Shown in pieces: positions 16,653-24,894 of a stretch of 64,000 bases of DNA. The stretch spans positions 124,001 to 188,000 of the forward strand of contig NZ_BMUE01000007.1 in NCBI RefSeq assembly GCF_014650035.1. Reading direction: 5' to 3'. The translations under genes and the position numbers were made by a program. How positions within the stretch are numbered: position 1 is the first letter of the stretch; the number at the start of each line of letters is the position of its first letter. The stretch is from Streptomyces lucensis JCM 4490 (GTDB lineage: Bacteria; Actinomycetota; Actinomycetes; Streptomycetales; Streptomycetaceae). Under the pieces are notes generated by a model that did not search any database, was not told where the DNA came from, and saw only the letters and a program-made list of their open reading frames with translations.

Positions 16653-17070
16653 CGGATTCCCGCGGCCGGGCCGCGTCCCCGTCCTGCTCGACGGACGTGA
16701 AGAAGCGCTCGATCGCTTCGCGCTGTTCGGCGCGTCCGGTGGAGGTGAGCCGGAGTTCGTGCTCGCCCAGCTTCACCTCGATGGAGCCGGAGTCGCGGCG
16801 CCGCACCCAGTCCTGCAGGAGCTCGATCAACGAACGCACCAGTGCCGGCCCGGTCCGCAGGGTGATCACGAGCGCGGCGGCCTCCCAGGCGCCGGCAGAC
16901 CTGGTGCCCACCGGAGCCGGACCCGTGGGCAGCGGCGCGACGCGATGCAGCGCGAGCTCCGCCAACTCCTGCACCAATGCGACCGTTTCGGCCTCGGACA
17001 TGCCCCTCCCGGCCGAATCGTCGTGCCACAGCCGAACGGTCGCCTCGATGAGATTCCCGTGACGGTCCAC
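16639..17070 (-). CDS. EACC1-family effector-associated constant component
   Basis: A 143-residue cytoplasmic protein. The segment TGPALVRSLIELLQDWVRRR followed by SGSIEVKLGEHELRLTSTG (residues about 83-122) is the EACC1 pattern: a helix ending in Trp and basic residues, then two strands. EACC1 was described by comparative genomics as a constant partner of variable effectors (caspases, trypsins and others) in multi-component actinobacterial conflict systems. Here it directly precedes and overlaps a caspase gene, the expected order. GTG 17070 has a G-rich ribosome site. I saw no NTPase or sensor gene alongside, so this may be a minimal version of the system. Confidence 0.75.
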   Translation of the reverse strand: MDRHGNLIEATVRLWHDDSAGRGMSEAETVALVQELAELALHRVAPLPTGPAPVGTRSAGAWEAAALVITLRTGPALVRSLIELLQDWVRRRDSGSIEVKLGEHELRLTSTGRAEQREAIERFFTSVEQDGDAARPRESGDRG

Positions 17071-17269
17071 GCCCCGTCCCCCCTCTGGAAGTACTCAAGT
17101 GCTGGAAGGGGGACAGAGTGGCACGAAGGGGTACTTCTTCGGGGCGGTTTCGCGAATACTCAGCCGACGCCTTGCGCGCCGATGCCGTACACGGGGACGC
17201 TCTGCGGTCCATGTCCGGCGGCCCTGTCGGACGTCGTCTGCCGGGGAGGCGTCAGGGCATCCGGTTCCC

Positions 17270-17536
17270 ATGGATCACAGTGCGACAGTGCGGGCCTCGT
17301 CCGAAGGCGGCGATTCCAGTCCTGCCCTTGTCCTGACTCTGTGCCTGTTCCTGATCCTGGGCCTCGTTCAGGTTTTCCGTCCTCAGTCGCTGTGGCGCTT
17401 GAACAGCCGCATGCAGCGGGGCTGGGTCAAGAATCCCGAGGGGACCGAACCAACTCGAAAAGGCTATGCGGTGGGGCGGGTGACGGGCGCTCTCTTTCTG
17501 GCTTTCGCCACCTGGATGCTGATCCGGCAACTCTGA
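17270..17536 (+). CDS. DUF6199-like small membrane protein
   Basis: An 88-residue protein with two membrane spans (ALVLTLCLFLILGLVQVF and VTGALFLAFATWMLI). Between them RPQSLWRLNSRMQRGWVKNP and TEPTRKGYAVGRV match the Streptomyces DUF6199 family, sometimes labelled natural-product associated without evidence of function. The frame is open upstream to 17099 but the first 57 codons look non-coding. Its 3' end overlaps antisense with the 3' end of the peptidase gene at 17427. Confidence 0.7.
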   Translation: MDHSATVRASSEGGDSSPALVLTLCLFLILGLVQVFRPQSLWRLNSRMQRGWVKNPEGTEPTRKGYAVGRVTGALFLAFATWMLIRQL

Positions 17537-19076
17537 CGGCAGGCCAGGCTGCCGGCCTGTGCCCGACGTCCGGATCCTGATCGGCAAGCCGTCGGGAAGG
17601 CACGGAGGGGCAGCTGGTACCCCGTGGTGGGATTGCCAGGTCGGTGAGGTAGCCGTCCACGGTGTCCTCCATGCACGAGCCGCTGGTGACGCTGCCGTGC
17701 CCCTGGCCCTCGTAGGTGAGGAGCACGCCGCTGCGGCCGAGCTGCCGGGCCACCGAGACCGCCCATGGGTAGCCGGTGGCGGGGTCGTGCAGCGCGTTGG
17801 ACAGCAGGATCGGCGGGGCGCCGTGTACGTCCAGGCGGTGCTGCGGGTTGGCGGTCGGCGCGCCCAGACACGCCGCTGTCATCTGGATCGGCAGCAGGTA
17901 AGGCAGGTCGGGCGCGGTCGTGTTCATGTTGGCGACGAGTGAGGCGTACTCCCGGTAGTCGCGCACTGGCAGGTGCCAGTCCGAGCAGAAGACCGGCGTG
18001 GCCGGAGGCAGCGGTGCTGTCGAGACGGGTGACGCGGGCAGCGGCCTGCGTGCGTCCATCTGGGTGATCACCGTGGCCAGGCCCGCGTAGTCGGCCTCGT
18101 AGAACTTCCGAAACGCGATCTTGTTGACCAGGTCCGGAGGTGACAGCGAGGTGCCCGGCTTCGCCGGGTCCTCCAACTCCCCTCGACCGGCCCGCGTCAA
18201 CAGGGCCCGCCAGACGGCGTGGACGTCGCGGCCGTGGAGCGCGCAGCCTGCGGCACCTTCGCACCACTTGACGAACTCCTGGAAGGAATCCTGTGCCGAG
18301 GCCGCCTCGGACTGCAGGAAGTCACGGGTGGTGGGGACGCTGTGGTCCATGACGCTCTCGAGCACGATCGCGCGCACGCGACGCGGGTATGTCTCGGCAT
18401 ACTGTGCCCCGAGCAGTGTGCCGTACGAGCTGCCGTGGAAGGTCAGTTTCGGCTGGCCGAGGGCGGCCCGGAGGGCGTCCAGGTCCCTTACGGTCTGAGT
18501 CGTGTCCAGGTGGTCGAACACCGGGCCGGTGCGGGCCCTGCAGTCGGCCCGGAGCCGCCGGTTGTACGCCACGGTTGCATCGAAGTCCGCCTGGCTCTTG
18601 AGCACCGGCGACGGCCGCTCGGCAAGCAGGCCGCCCGAGCAGGTCACCGGGTTGCTGCCGCCCACACCGCGCGGGTCGAAGCTGACGACGTCGAACCGGC
18701 GGCGGACCTCGGGACTGAACCGGCTGATGCGGCGCACCACCATGTCCACCCCCGAGTCGCCCGGCCCGCCGGGGCCGAACACCATCGAGCCGACGCGTGC
18801 ACCGGGGTCGGTGGCTTTGCGGCGGGCCACGGCCAGGTCGAGTCTCGGCCCGTGCGGGTGGTCCCAGTCGACCGGCACCGAAAGAGTGGCGCACTCGGCT
18901 CCCGGCCTCTCCGGGTCGTCACACGGTGCCCAGTGCAGGGCGCCTGTGGCAGACGGTGATGCGTGGACCGCCGGAGCGCCGGCGAGGCCGGTGGTGACCG
19001 CCGTGGCGGTTCCGACCGCCATGGCCGTGCACCGCGCGGCGATTCGCCGTAATGCGGACCTGCCCTCCAACAGCAT
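17427..19076 (-). CDS. secreted alpha/beta hydrolase, tripeptidyl-aminopeptidase (TAP) type
   Basis: Secreted serine peptidase of 549 residues. A signal peptide (about residues 1-40, ending PAVHAS) leads into an alpha/beta hydrolase with the oxyanion loop FGPGGPGDSGVDM, nucleophile motif HGSSYGTLLGAQYAETYP, the TAP C-terminal segment PPILLSNALHDPATGYPWA and the catalytic His in YEGQGHGSVTSGSC. The family removes tripeptides or activates other secreted proteins. ATG 19076 has GAGGAG upstream. Family members normally end shortly after the GTSCP motif; this one runs on about 55 residues and overlaps the DUF6199 gene by 110 nt, so the normal stop may have been lost. Confidence 0.88.
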   Translation of the reverse strand: MLLEGRSALRRIAARCTAMAVGTATAVTTGLAGAPAVHASPSATGALHWAPCDDPERPGAECATLSVPVDWDHPHGPRLDLAVARRKATDPGARVGSMVFGPGGPGDSGVDMVVRRISRFSPEVRRRFDVVSFDPRGVGGSNPVTCSGGLLAERPSPVLKSQADFDATVAYNRRLRADCRARTGPVFDHLDTTQTVRDLDALRAALGQPKLTFHGSSYGTLLGAQYAETYPRRVRAIVLESVMDHSVPTTRDFLQSEAASAQDSFQEFVKWCEGAAGCALHGRDVHAVWRALLTRAGRGELEDPAKPGTSLSPPDLVNKIAFRKFYEADYAGLATVITQMDARRPLPASPVSTAPLPPATPVFCSDWHLPVRDYREYASLVANMNTTAPDLPYLLPIQMTAACLGAPTANPQHRLDVHGAPPILLSNALHDPATGYPWAVSVARQLGRSGVLLTYEGQGHGSVTSGSCMEDTVDGYLTDLAIPPRGTSCPSVPSRRLADQDPDVGHRPAAWPAVRVAGSASRWRKPERERPSPAPPHSLFELVRSPRDS

Positions 19077-19246
19077 GAACTCTCCTCGTGCAGCGAGCGG
19101 TTGTGTCAGGCGTGCGGAGCCGGCCGGGGCACGTCCGTCACGTTAGGCGCACCGTCGTCCATGTGGTGCCCCTGTCAGGGGCATATCCGGGTCGGGTCGG
19201 GGACCGCTCAGGGTGATCGTCGAGCCTCGCGCGCTCACCTCCCGTC

Positions 19247-19278
19247 GTGGGCGGGCCGGGGCGCCCCGGCCCGCCCAC
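19247..19278 (-). terminator. 32-bp perfect palindrome after epimerase gene
   Basis: GTGGGCGGGCCGGGG (19247-19261) and its exact complement (19264-19278) flank a CG centre, so the whole 32 bp is a palindrome. It begins 7 nt past the stop of the minus-strand epimerase gene and fits an intrinsic, G/C-rich Streptomyces terminator without a U-tract. Confidence 0.7.
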
Positions 19279-19285
19279 CGCGGCA

Positions 19286-20182
19286 TCAGGCCGCCAGCGC
19301 TTCGCGGAGCGTCGAGGGCTTCAGTCCGAAGGTGTCGCGGATATCGCTGTCGTCCACGAGGAACGGCCGCTCGGACATGTAGCTCATCTCGGCGAACTCC
19401 CGCCACAGTGGATCGGTGAAGGACAGCAGCGTCAAGTCCCGTTCCGTGAGCGGCTCCAACCGCGGTCGGGGCGCTCCGTGCAGTTCGGCGAGGTCGGACG
19501 CGGCCCGGCGCACGGTCGTCGTGATGACCGGGGCGTGCCAGGCCCGTCCCCAGGACCGCTCGTCACCACTGACCGTCACCAGCGCCGTTGCGACGTCCTC
19601 GGTGTACGAGAACGCATGCGCCGCGTCGGGGTCGCCGTGGACGAGAGCCAGCTCACCCCCACGGACCCGGGGCGCGACCAGCAGTGTGAACGCCGAGACC
19701 GCGCCCGGGCCCAGGTACTGGCCGGCTCGCACCTCAGTGGCCCGCAGCCGCCCTTCGTCATGGGCCTTCTTGGCCAGGCGCCACAGGTCGGCCCTCACCC
19801 GGCCCTTTCGGGTGTGCGGGGCCATCGGGGTGCGCTCGGTGACCGGCCCGGCGGTCTGCTGGTAGCCGTAGTGATTGCCGAGCATCACGTAGTCCGCGCC
19901 GGCTCGCTCGGTCGCGGCGAGGATCGAGGCGAACAACGGGGGCATGGTCTCCGGCCAGGTGTGGTAGGCCGTCATGGCGGCGTTGAAGACCGTGGCCGCT
20001 CCGTCGAGTGCCTCGGCCAGCTCGTCAGTGCGGCCCGCGTCCAACGCGATCCGTTCGATGCCGGGATGGTCGGGACCACTGCCGCTGCGGGTGATGAGGC
20101 GGACCCGCTCGCCACTGCCGGCCAGTTGTCTGGCGGTCGCGACTCCGGTCGCACCTGCCCCGATGACCGCTGATTCACTCAT
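19286..20182 (-). CDS. NAD(P)-dependent epimerase/dehydratase family protein
   Basis: A 298-residue extended-SDR-like oxidoreductase. The nucleotide-binding loop is at the N-terminus (VIGAGATGVATARQLAGSGE), with DAGRTDELAEALDGAATVFNAA as the second strand region. The active-site Tyr/Lys pair typical of SDRs is not obvious, as in many atypical members; NHYGYQ occupies the usual position. The C-terminus (SERPFLVDDSDIRDTFGLKPSTLREAL) matches related epimerases. It is divergent from a GlxA-type regulator, which probably controls it. The substrate is unknown. Confidence 0.82.
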   Translation of the reverse strand: MSESAVIGAGATGVATARQLAGSGERVRLITRSGSGPDHPGIERIALDAGRTDELAEALDGAATVFNAAMTAYHTWPETMPPLFASILAATERAGADYVMLGNHYGYQQTAGPVTERTPMAPHTRKGRVRADLWRLAKKAHDEGRLRATEVRAGQYLGPGAVSAFTLLVAPRVRGGELALVHGDPDAAHAFSYTEDVATALVTVSGDERSWGRAWHAPVITTTVRRAASDLAELHGAPRPRLEPLTERDLTLLSFTDPLWREFAEMSYMSERPFLVDDSDIRDTFGLKPSTLREALAA

Positions 20183-20212
20183 GATCAGTCTCCGTTCACT
20201 ACAGGAATGGAT

Positions 20213-20233
20213 CGTTTCCCCGAAGGGGAGACG
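20213..20233. promoter_or_regulatory. 9-3-9 inverted repeat between epimerase and GlxA genes
   Basis: CGTTTCCCC-GAA-GGGGAGACG has one mismatch (a G/T pair if RNA). It lies 31 nt upstream of the epimerase start and 96 nt upstream of the regulator start, a suitable place for a shared operator. Confidence 0.4.
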
Positions 20234-20328
20234 TGATTCGCGGAGGGCCCGACCGCTCGCCCAACTCTGCCGCCCGGCCGCAGGGTAGGGTCAGTGGCCT
20301 GAAAGCCATGAGATCCAAGGATCCAGCC

Positions 20329-21291
20329 ATGCATCGTGTCGCCGTCCTGGCCGTCCCTGCGGTCAAGCCCTTCGACCTGTCCATGCCGGCGACGCTGCTC
20401 GGCGCCGCCGAGCCCGACGGACGCCCCGGCTACGAGGTGACGGTGTGCACCGCTGTGCCCGGGACGGTCACCGCCTCCGGTGGTATCGACGTGGTGATCC
20501 GGCACGGGCTCGACGCGGTCGCGGCGGCGGACACCGTGATCGTCCCCTCGACCGCCAGTCGGCACGACGCCGAGCCGGCCGCGTTGGACGCCTTGCGGGA
20601 GGCGGCCACCGCGGGCAAGCGCGTCGCCTCGATCTGCAGCGGCGCCTTCGTCCTCGCCCAGGCGGGGCTCCTCGACGGCCGTGTCGCCACCACCCATTGG
20701 GCTCTGGCCGAGGAACTGCAGCGCGCCTTCCCCGCAGTACGCGTGGATGCCGACCGGCTGTTCGTCGAGGACGGACGGATCGTCACCGGTGCGGGCTCGG
20801 CCGCAGGGATCGACCTGTGCCTGCACCTGATCGACCGCGACTACGGAGCGGCCACGGCCAACACCGCGGCTCGCGCCGCCGTCGTCACCCCGGTCCGCCA
20901 CGGTGGGCAGGCACAGTTCGTGCAGACCCCCCTGCCGGCCGAGACCGACTCCTCATTGGACGCGGCGCGCATCTGGGCACTGCAGCACCTTGACCAGCCG
21001 ATCTCTCTGCAAGACCTGGCCGGTCAGGCGAAGGTCAGTGTGCGGACCCTGACCCGGCGCTTCGCCGCCGAGACCGGTGTGACCCCGTTCCGATGGCTGC
21101 TTCAGCAGCGGCTGCTGCGGGCCCGCGAGCTGTTGGAGACCACCGACCTCACCGTCGACCATGTAGCCCGCCGCAGCGGCCTCGGTTCCGGCGAGTCACT
21201 CCGCCAGCACCTGAGCCGCCAGATCGGCATGACCCCGGCCGCCTACCGGGGCGCCTTCACTCACCGCCCGAGCGTGAAGGCTGGTCGGTGA
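20329..21291 (+). CDS. GlxA-family (DJ-1/PfpI + AraC) transcriptional regulator
   Basis: A 320-residue regulator. Residues 1-180 are a DJ-1/PfpI-like domain, with the nucleophile-elbow position reading ASICSGAFVLAQAG. Residues about 205-310 hold an AraC-type double HTH (ISLQDLAGQAKVSVRTLTRRF and DHVARRSGLGSGESLRQHLSRQIGMTPAAYR). This architecture is the GlxA family, which senses small metabolites through the amidase-like domain. ATG 20329 is chosen because AAGGA lies about 8 nt upstream. Divergent placement implies control of the neighbouring epimerase gene. Confidence 0.9.
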   Translation: MHRVAVLAVPAVKPFDLSMPATLLGAAEPDGRPGYEVTVCTAVPGTVTASGGIDVVIRHGLDAVAAADTVIVPSTASRHDAEPAALDALREAATAGKRVASICSGAFVLAQAGLLDGRVATTHWALAEELQRAFPAVRVDADRLFVEDGRIVTGAGSAAGIDLCLHLIDRDYGAATANTAARAAVVTPVRHGGQAQFVQTPLPAETDSSLDAARIWALQHLDQPISLQDLAGQAKVSVRTLTRRFAAETGVTPFRWLLQQRLLRARELLETTDLTVDHVARRSGLGSGESLRQHLSRQIGMTPAAYRGAFTHRPSVKAGR

Positions 21292-21390
21292 CGACGCGCG
21301 TCGGGCCGGCGCGGGGCGCACCCGGCGGGTCTTACCGCGTCGAGCTCTGCGAGCTCTGGTCGATTCATGTGGCTTGACCGCAGGATTGGA

Positions 21391-21409
21391 TGTAACAGAG
21401 ACTGTTACA
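21391..21409. promoter_or_regulatory. Rrf2 operator candidate, copy 1 (8-3-8)
   Basis: TGTAACAGAGACTGTTACA is a perfect inverted repeat 17 nt upstream of the Rrf2 gene. A near-identical element precedes the next gene (21894-21912). Confidence 0.7.
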
Positions 21410-21426
21410 GGGATTGAGGGGGAGTG

Positions 21427-21855
21427 ATGGCGGCGAACAGCCGGTTGACCATCGCGACGCACGTGCTGGCCTGGCTGGCGCTGGCGCAGCGCCAGGGCCA
21501 GGAGGTTCTCACTTCGGAGCAGGTCGCGGCCAGTGTCAACACCAACGCCGTTGTCATCCGGCGCAGCCTCGGCGACCTGCGACGGGCCGGTCTGGTAGAG
21601 GTCCGCCACGGCGCCGGCGCAGGCTGGAGCCTGGCCCGGGACCCCGAGGGAATCACCCTGCTCGAGGTGTACGACGCAGTCGACGCGCAGCCACCGTTCG
21701 GCCTGCACCGCAGCGAGCCCAATGCGGAGTGTCCGGTCGGCCGAGGCATCCGGCCGGCCCTGGGCGGCGTCTACGGCCGCGTCGAGCGTGCCATGCGGCA
21801 GGAGTTGGCGCACACGTCGATCGCCGACGTACTTCGCGAGACGCTGGTGAACTAG
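21427..21855 (+). CDS. Rrf2-family transcriptional regulator
   Basis: A 142-residue winged-helix repressor. LTIATHVLAWLALAQRQGQEV is helix 1, TSEQVAASVNTNAVVIRRSLGDLRRAGLV the HTH and VRHGAGAGWSLARDPEGITLLEVYDAVDA the wing and following helix. Only one Cys is present in the region where IscR or NsrR carry three, so an Fe-S cluster is unlikely; it resembles the YwnA-type subgroup. GAGGGGGAG precedes the ATG. It probably represses itself and the NIPSNAP gene downstream, since both have the same TGTAACA-N5-TGTT-type palindrome. Confidence 0.88.
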   Translation: MAANSRLTIATHVLAWLALAQRQGQEVLTSEQVAASVNTNAVVIRRSLGDLRRAGLVEVRHGAGAGWSLARDPEGITLLEVYDAVDAQPPFGLHRSEPNAECPVGRGIRPALGGVYGRVERAMRQELAHTSIADVLRETLVN

Positions 21856-21893
21856 CCGGCGTGCCGGTAGCCAGGCGGCAGTGCACCGCTTGT

Positions 21894-21912
21894 TGTAACA
21901 AAGTCTGTTCCA
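21894..21912. promoter_or_regulatory. Rrf2 operator candidate, copy 2
   Basis: TGTAACAAAGTCTGTTCCA keeps the 8-3-8 spacing of the perfect site at 21391 with three differences in the outer halves. It lies 26 nt upstream of the NIPSNAP-protein start. Confidence 0.6.
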
Positions 21913-21937
21913 ACAATTGAACGAGGAGTTAGGACTG

Positions 21938-22675
21938 GTGAAAGCCCTACGGTGTCCGGTCGTCGAACTGCGGCAGTACACGCTGCATCCAGGACGGCGA
22001 GACGTACTGGTCGATCTCTTCGACCGGGAGTTCGTCGAGTCCCAGGAGTCAGTGGGTGCGACCGTCCTGGGGCAGTTCCGCGACCTGGACGATCCCGACC
22101 GGTTCGTCTGGCTCCGCGGCTTCGAAGACATGCCACGCCGTGCCAGGGCCCTGGAGAGCTTCTACGGCGGGCCGGTCTGGCAGGCGCACCGCGACGAGGC
22201 GAACGCGACGATGATCGACTCCGATGACGTGCTGCTACTGCGGCCGGCCTCGGCGCGCGGCGGGTTCCCCGTGACGGACGGCGCCCGGCCGGCCCCTGGC
22301 GAGCCGGCGCCGTCGCCGCCGTCGCTCTTCCTCGCCACGATCTGGTACGGGCACCGCTCGTTCGACACACCGTTCGTCGAGTTCTTCGAGCAGCGCGTGC
22401 GACCTGTACTGGCCGAGACCGGCGGTGAACCACTGGCGTACCTGCAGTCGGAACACTCCCCGAACACCTTCCCGGCACTGCCGGTACGGCTGGACGAGGA
22501 GGTCTTCGTATGGTTCGCACGTTTCACCGACGAAGCCCACATCGACGACCACCTGGAGCGCCTGCGGCTTTCCGGACGCTGGCGCGAGGAGGTGCTGCCG
22601 ACCCTTTCGAAACGCTGGGCCAGGCTCCCTCACAGGTTGCGGCTGGCACCCACCGAACGGTCAGCACTACGGTGA
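21938..22675 (+). CDS. NIPSNAP-family protein
   Basis: A 245-residue protein. The first half begins VVELRQYTLHPGRRDVLVDLF and contains FVWLRGFEDMPRRARALESFYGGPVW, the NIPSNAP (dimeric alpha-beta barrel) pattern; the second half (FVEFFEQRVRPVLAETG, VFVWFARFTDEAHIDDHLERL) appears to be a second related barrel. Bacterial members are mostly uncharacterised and may bind or oxidise small molecules. GTG 21938 is supported by GAGGAG. It lies 82 nt after the Rrf2 gene behind its own operator copy, so it is the likely regulated target. Its end is 13 nt from the convergent SDR gene. Confidence 0.8.
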   Translation: MKALRCPVVELRQYTLHPGRRDVLVDLFDREFVESQESVGATVLGQFRDLDDPDRFVWLRGFEDMPRRARALESFYGGPVWQAHRDEANATMIDSDDVLLLRPASARGGFPVTDGARPAPGEPAPSPPSLFLATIWYGHRSFDTPFVEFFEQRVRPVLAETGGEPLAYLQSEHSPNTFPALPVRLDEEVFVWFARFTDEAHIDDHLERLRLSGRWREEVLPTLSKRWARLPHRLRLAPTERSALR

Positions 22676-22688
22676 GGTCGTAGGAAGC

Positions 22689-23660
22689 TCATCGCGTGAT
22701 CGGGGTGGCGCCGGTCGCCGCGACGGACAGTTCCCACAGTCGTGCGGCTGCGCCGGGGTCGACGGCGTAGGCGCGGACGCCGCCGTCGTCCATGTGCGCG
22801 GCGGGGGCGGTGACGCCCGCGACGTCGCAGTCCTCGAGGTAAAGCCCGCCGCGGCCGTCGAGAAGCGGGGAGGTGGCGGCCCACAGGCCGGTGGCGGCGC
22901 CTTGCGAGGGCGTCTTGAAGCCGGCGCCGATCACGGTGCCGTGCCCGTCCACCCAGCCACGGTCGATCTGTTCCTGAAGAGTCATCTCTCGCTGGAGGCG
23001 GGTGATGATCTTGCCCGGGTGGACAGCGAACGTCCGCACACCGTCGTTGCGCCCAATGGCGTCGAGCTGTACGGCGAACAGGGCGTTGGCGGTCTTGGCC
23101 TGGCCGTAGGCCAGCCACTTGTCGTAGCCCGTGCGGAAGTGCGGGTCGTGCCACCGGATGTCGGTCAAGGTGTGCCCGGCGGAGCTGTTGACGACGACGC
23201 GCGCACCGCCGGCGGCGGCCAGGAGCGGGTAGAGCTCACAGGCGAGAGTGAAGTGTCCGAAGTGGTTCACGGCGAGCTGGCCTTCCCACCCGGGCCCGAC
23301 GCGCCACTCCGGGGTGGCCATGACGCCGGCGACGGCCATGAGGAGATCGAGCTTGTCGAGGGAGTCACTGATCTGTGCGGTGGCGGCGCGCACGCTGTGG
23401 AGGTCCGCCAGGTCCATGGGGATGACGTCGCATCCCTCCACGTCCGCGAGAACGGCGCGGGCCGGGCCGGGCCGGCGCGCCGGAACCATGACCCGGGCCC
23501 CGGCGGCCGCCAGGCTTCGGGTGGTTTCCAGACCGAGTCCGGAGTAGCCCCCGGTCACGATGGCGGTGGCACCGGAGAGGTCGAGGCCTGCGACGACGTC
23601 CTCGGCGGTGCTCGTGCCGGAGAAGAGCGAGCCGAGCGGCTGCTGATCGATGATTGTCAT
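22689..23660 (-). CDS. short-chain dehydrogenase/reductase
   Basis: A 323-residue NAD(P)-dependent oxidoreductase of the classical SDR type, close to retinol-dehydrogenase-like and WWOX-like bacterial members. It shows the cofactor loop TGGYSGLGLE, a DLADL motif, catalytic Ser in NSSAGHT and Tyr-x-x-x-Lys as YGQAK. Start at 23660 (MTIIDQQPLG) follows the divergent promoter with its MerR-type site. A MerR regulator lies opposite at 23716. The substrate is unknown. Confidence 0.9.
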   Translation of the reverse strand: MTIIDQQPLGSLFSGTSTAEDVVAGLDLSGATAIVTGGYSGLGLETTRSLAAAGARVMVPARRPGPARAVLADVEGCDVIPMDLADLHSVRAATAQISDSLDKLDLLMAVAGVMATPEWRVGPGWEGQLAVNHFGHFTLACELYPLLAAAGGARVVVNSSAGHTLTDIRWHDPHFRTGYDKWLAYGQAKTANALFAVQLDAIGRNDGVRTFAVHPGKIITRLQREMTLQEQIDRGWVDGHGTVIGAGFKTPSQGAATGLWAATSPLLDGRGGLYLEDCDVAGVTAPAAHMDDGGVRAYAVDPGAAARLWELSVAATGATPITR

Positions 23661-23667
23661 GTCGGAG

Positions 23668-23698
23668 ACGTTAGAAACTAGAGCGAGGTCTAGATCAA
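23668..23698 (-). promoter_or_regulatory. MerR-type promoter of SDR gene with 19-nt spacer
   Basis: On the minus strand TTGATC (23698-23693) and TAACGT (23673-23668) are 19 nt apart. The dyad CTAGA-N6-TCTAG (23678-23693) covers the spacer. An over-long spacer with a centred dyad is the hallmark of promoters activated by MerR-family proteins. Confidence 0.65.
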
Positions 23699-23715
23699 GT
23701 CCTAGGCTGGGCGGC

Positions 23716-24138
23716 ATGGCGACTGTCGACACCGACGCGGAGCCGCTGAGCATCGGCGAGGTGGCCGAGCGGACCGGACTCAGCGTGCACGCACTGCGTT
23801 TCTACGAGCGCGAAGGTCTGCTGGTCGGACCGGTCCAGCGCACGGCAGGCGGGCGGCGACGGTACACCACCGCCGATGTCGACTGGCTGCTGATCTGCGT
23901 CAAACTCCGCGGAACCGGCATGCCGTTGGCCGATCTCAAACGGTTCGCCGAGCTGGTACGGCATGGCCCGGGCAACGAGGCGGAACGGCTGCGACTCCTC
24001 GACACGCATCAGCAGCGCATCGAGGCACAGATCCGGACGCTGGAGGAGTGCCGCTCAGTCATCGCCTGGAAGGTCGGCGTCTACGCCGAACACCTCGCCC
24101 GCGACGACGCCGGCGGACTCTGGGACCCGACGGTCTGA
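23716..24138 (+). CDS. MerR-family transcriptional regulator
   Basis: A 140-residue activator. The winged helix is LSIGEVAERTGLSVHALRFYEREGLL with GGRRRYTTADVDWLLICVKLRGTGMPLADL, and a coiled dimerisation helix (HQQRIEAQIRTLEECRSVIAWKVGVY) follows. There are no conserved metal-binding cysteines, so it belongs to the small-molecule or stress subgroup. It is divergent from the SDR gene, whose promoter carries the MerR-type spacer dyad. SDR/MerR pairs of this kind are frequent in Streptomyces. Confidence 0.9.
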   Translation: MATVDTDAEPLSIGEVAERTGLSVHALRFYEREGLLVGPVQRTAGGRRRYTTADVDWLLICVKLRGTGMPLADLKRFAELVRHGPGNEAERLRLLDTHQQRIEAQIRTLEECRSVIAWKVGVYAEHLARDDAGGLWDPTV

Positions 24139-24210
24139 GGCAGGGCGGGAGGACGACAGTGGCCGGTCGGTTCGCCCGTCCGATGGTTGCCGTCATGCTT
24201 GAATCGCCGG

Positions 24211-24894
24211 ATGGCGAAGATCGAACCAGAGCTGATACGACGTTGGCTGGACGGCTGGACCGTGGCGCGCTCCCTGCCCGAGGCCGAGCCGGTCGAGCCC
24301 GCTGGGGACGGATTGCGGTCCAAGTGCGACCAACCGGGCCGTGAGGTCGAGGTGTTCGCGCTGTGTGCGGACGAGAGGCCCGAGTCCTTGGCCCGGCTGG
24401 CGGCAGGCGTCGCCGTCGCGCGGCAGACCACCTGGCTCACGGTACCCACGCTGCGCCCGGGCACCGTCGAAGCCGTCCTCGCGGCGGCCGGGCTGGAGTT
24501 GCTCCGCCGGTCCGAGTGGTTCATGACCACTGATCTGACCGAGCACCCGCGGCACGCACCCGGCGCACCGTACGAGCGCGAGGTGCGCACGGAGGGACCG
24601 GTGACGTCCGTCTCTCTCCGTGGCCCCACCGGAGAGGTGGCTGCGCGCGGCGCTGTCGCCGTGGTCGGCGCCGACGCGATCGCCGACCGCATCGAGACGG
24701 ACGCGGCGCACCGCCGACGCGGACTGGGCCGCGCCGTGATGAGCACTCTGGCGGAGACCGCCGTGTCCCAGGGCGCCCGTACCGGTCTTCTCATCGCCAG
24801 TGAGGAAGGCCGGCGCCTTTACTCCTCCCTCGGCTGGCACCACGAAGCCGACGTCCTGATCGCCCGGGGGCCGGTGGCTTCCTCCACCCGGTAG
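24211..24894 (+). CDS. GNAT-family N-acetyltransferase
   Basis: A 227-residue protein. The N-terminal half (residues 1-110) is a weakly conserved GNAT-like lobe; the C-terminal half has the acetyl-CoA site, IETDAAHRRRGLGRAVMSTLAETAVSQGA (about residues 158-186), and EEGRRLYSSLGWHHEADVL. ATG 24211 lies shortly after the MerR gene (72 nt) on the same strand, but they need not be co-transcribed. No substrate can be inferred. Confidence 0.85.
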   Translation: MAKIEPELIRRWLDGWTVARSLPEAEPVEPAGDGLRSKCDQPGREVEVFALCADERPESLARLAAGVAVARQTTWLTVPTLRPGTVEAVLAAAGLELLRRSEWFMTTDLTEHPRHAPGAPYEREVRTEGPVTSVSLRGPTGEVAARGAVAVVGADAIADRIETDAAHRRRGLGRAVMSTLAETAVSQGARTGLLIASEEGRRLYSSLGWHHEADVLIARGPVASSTR

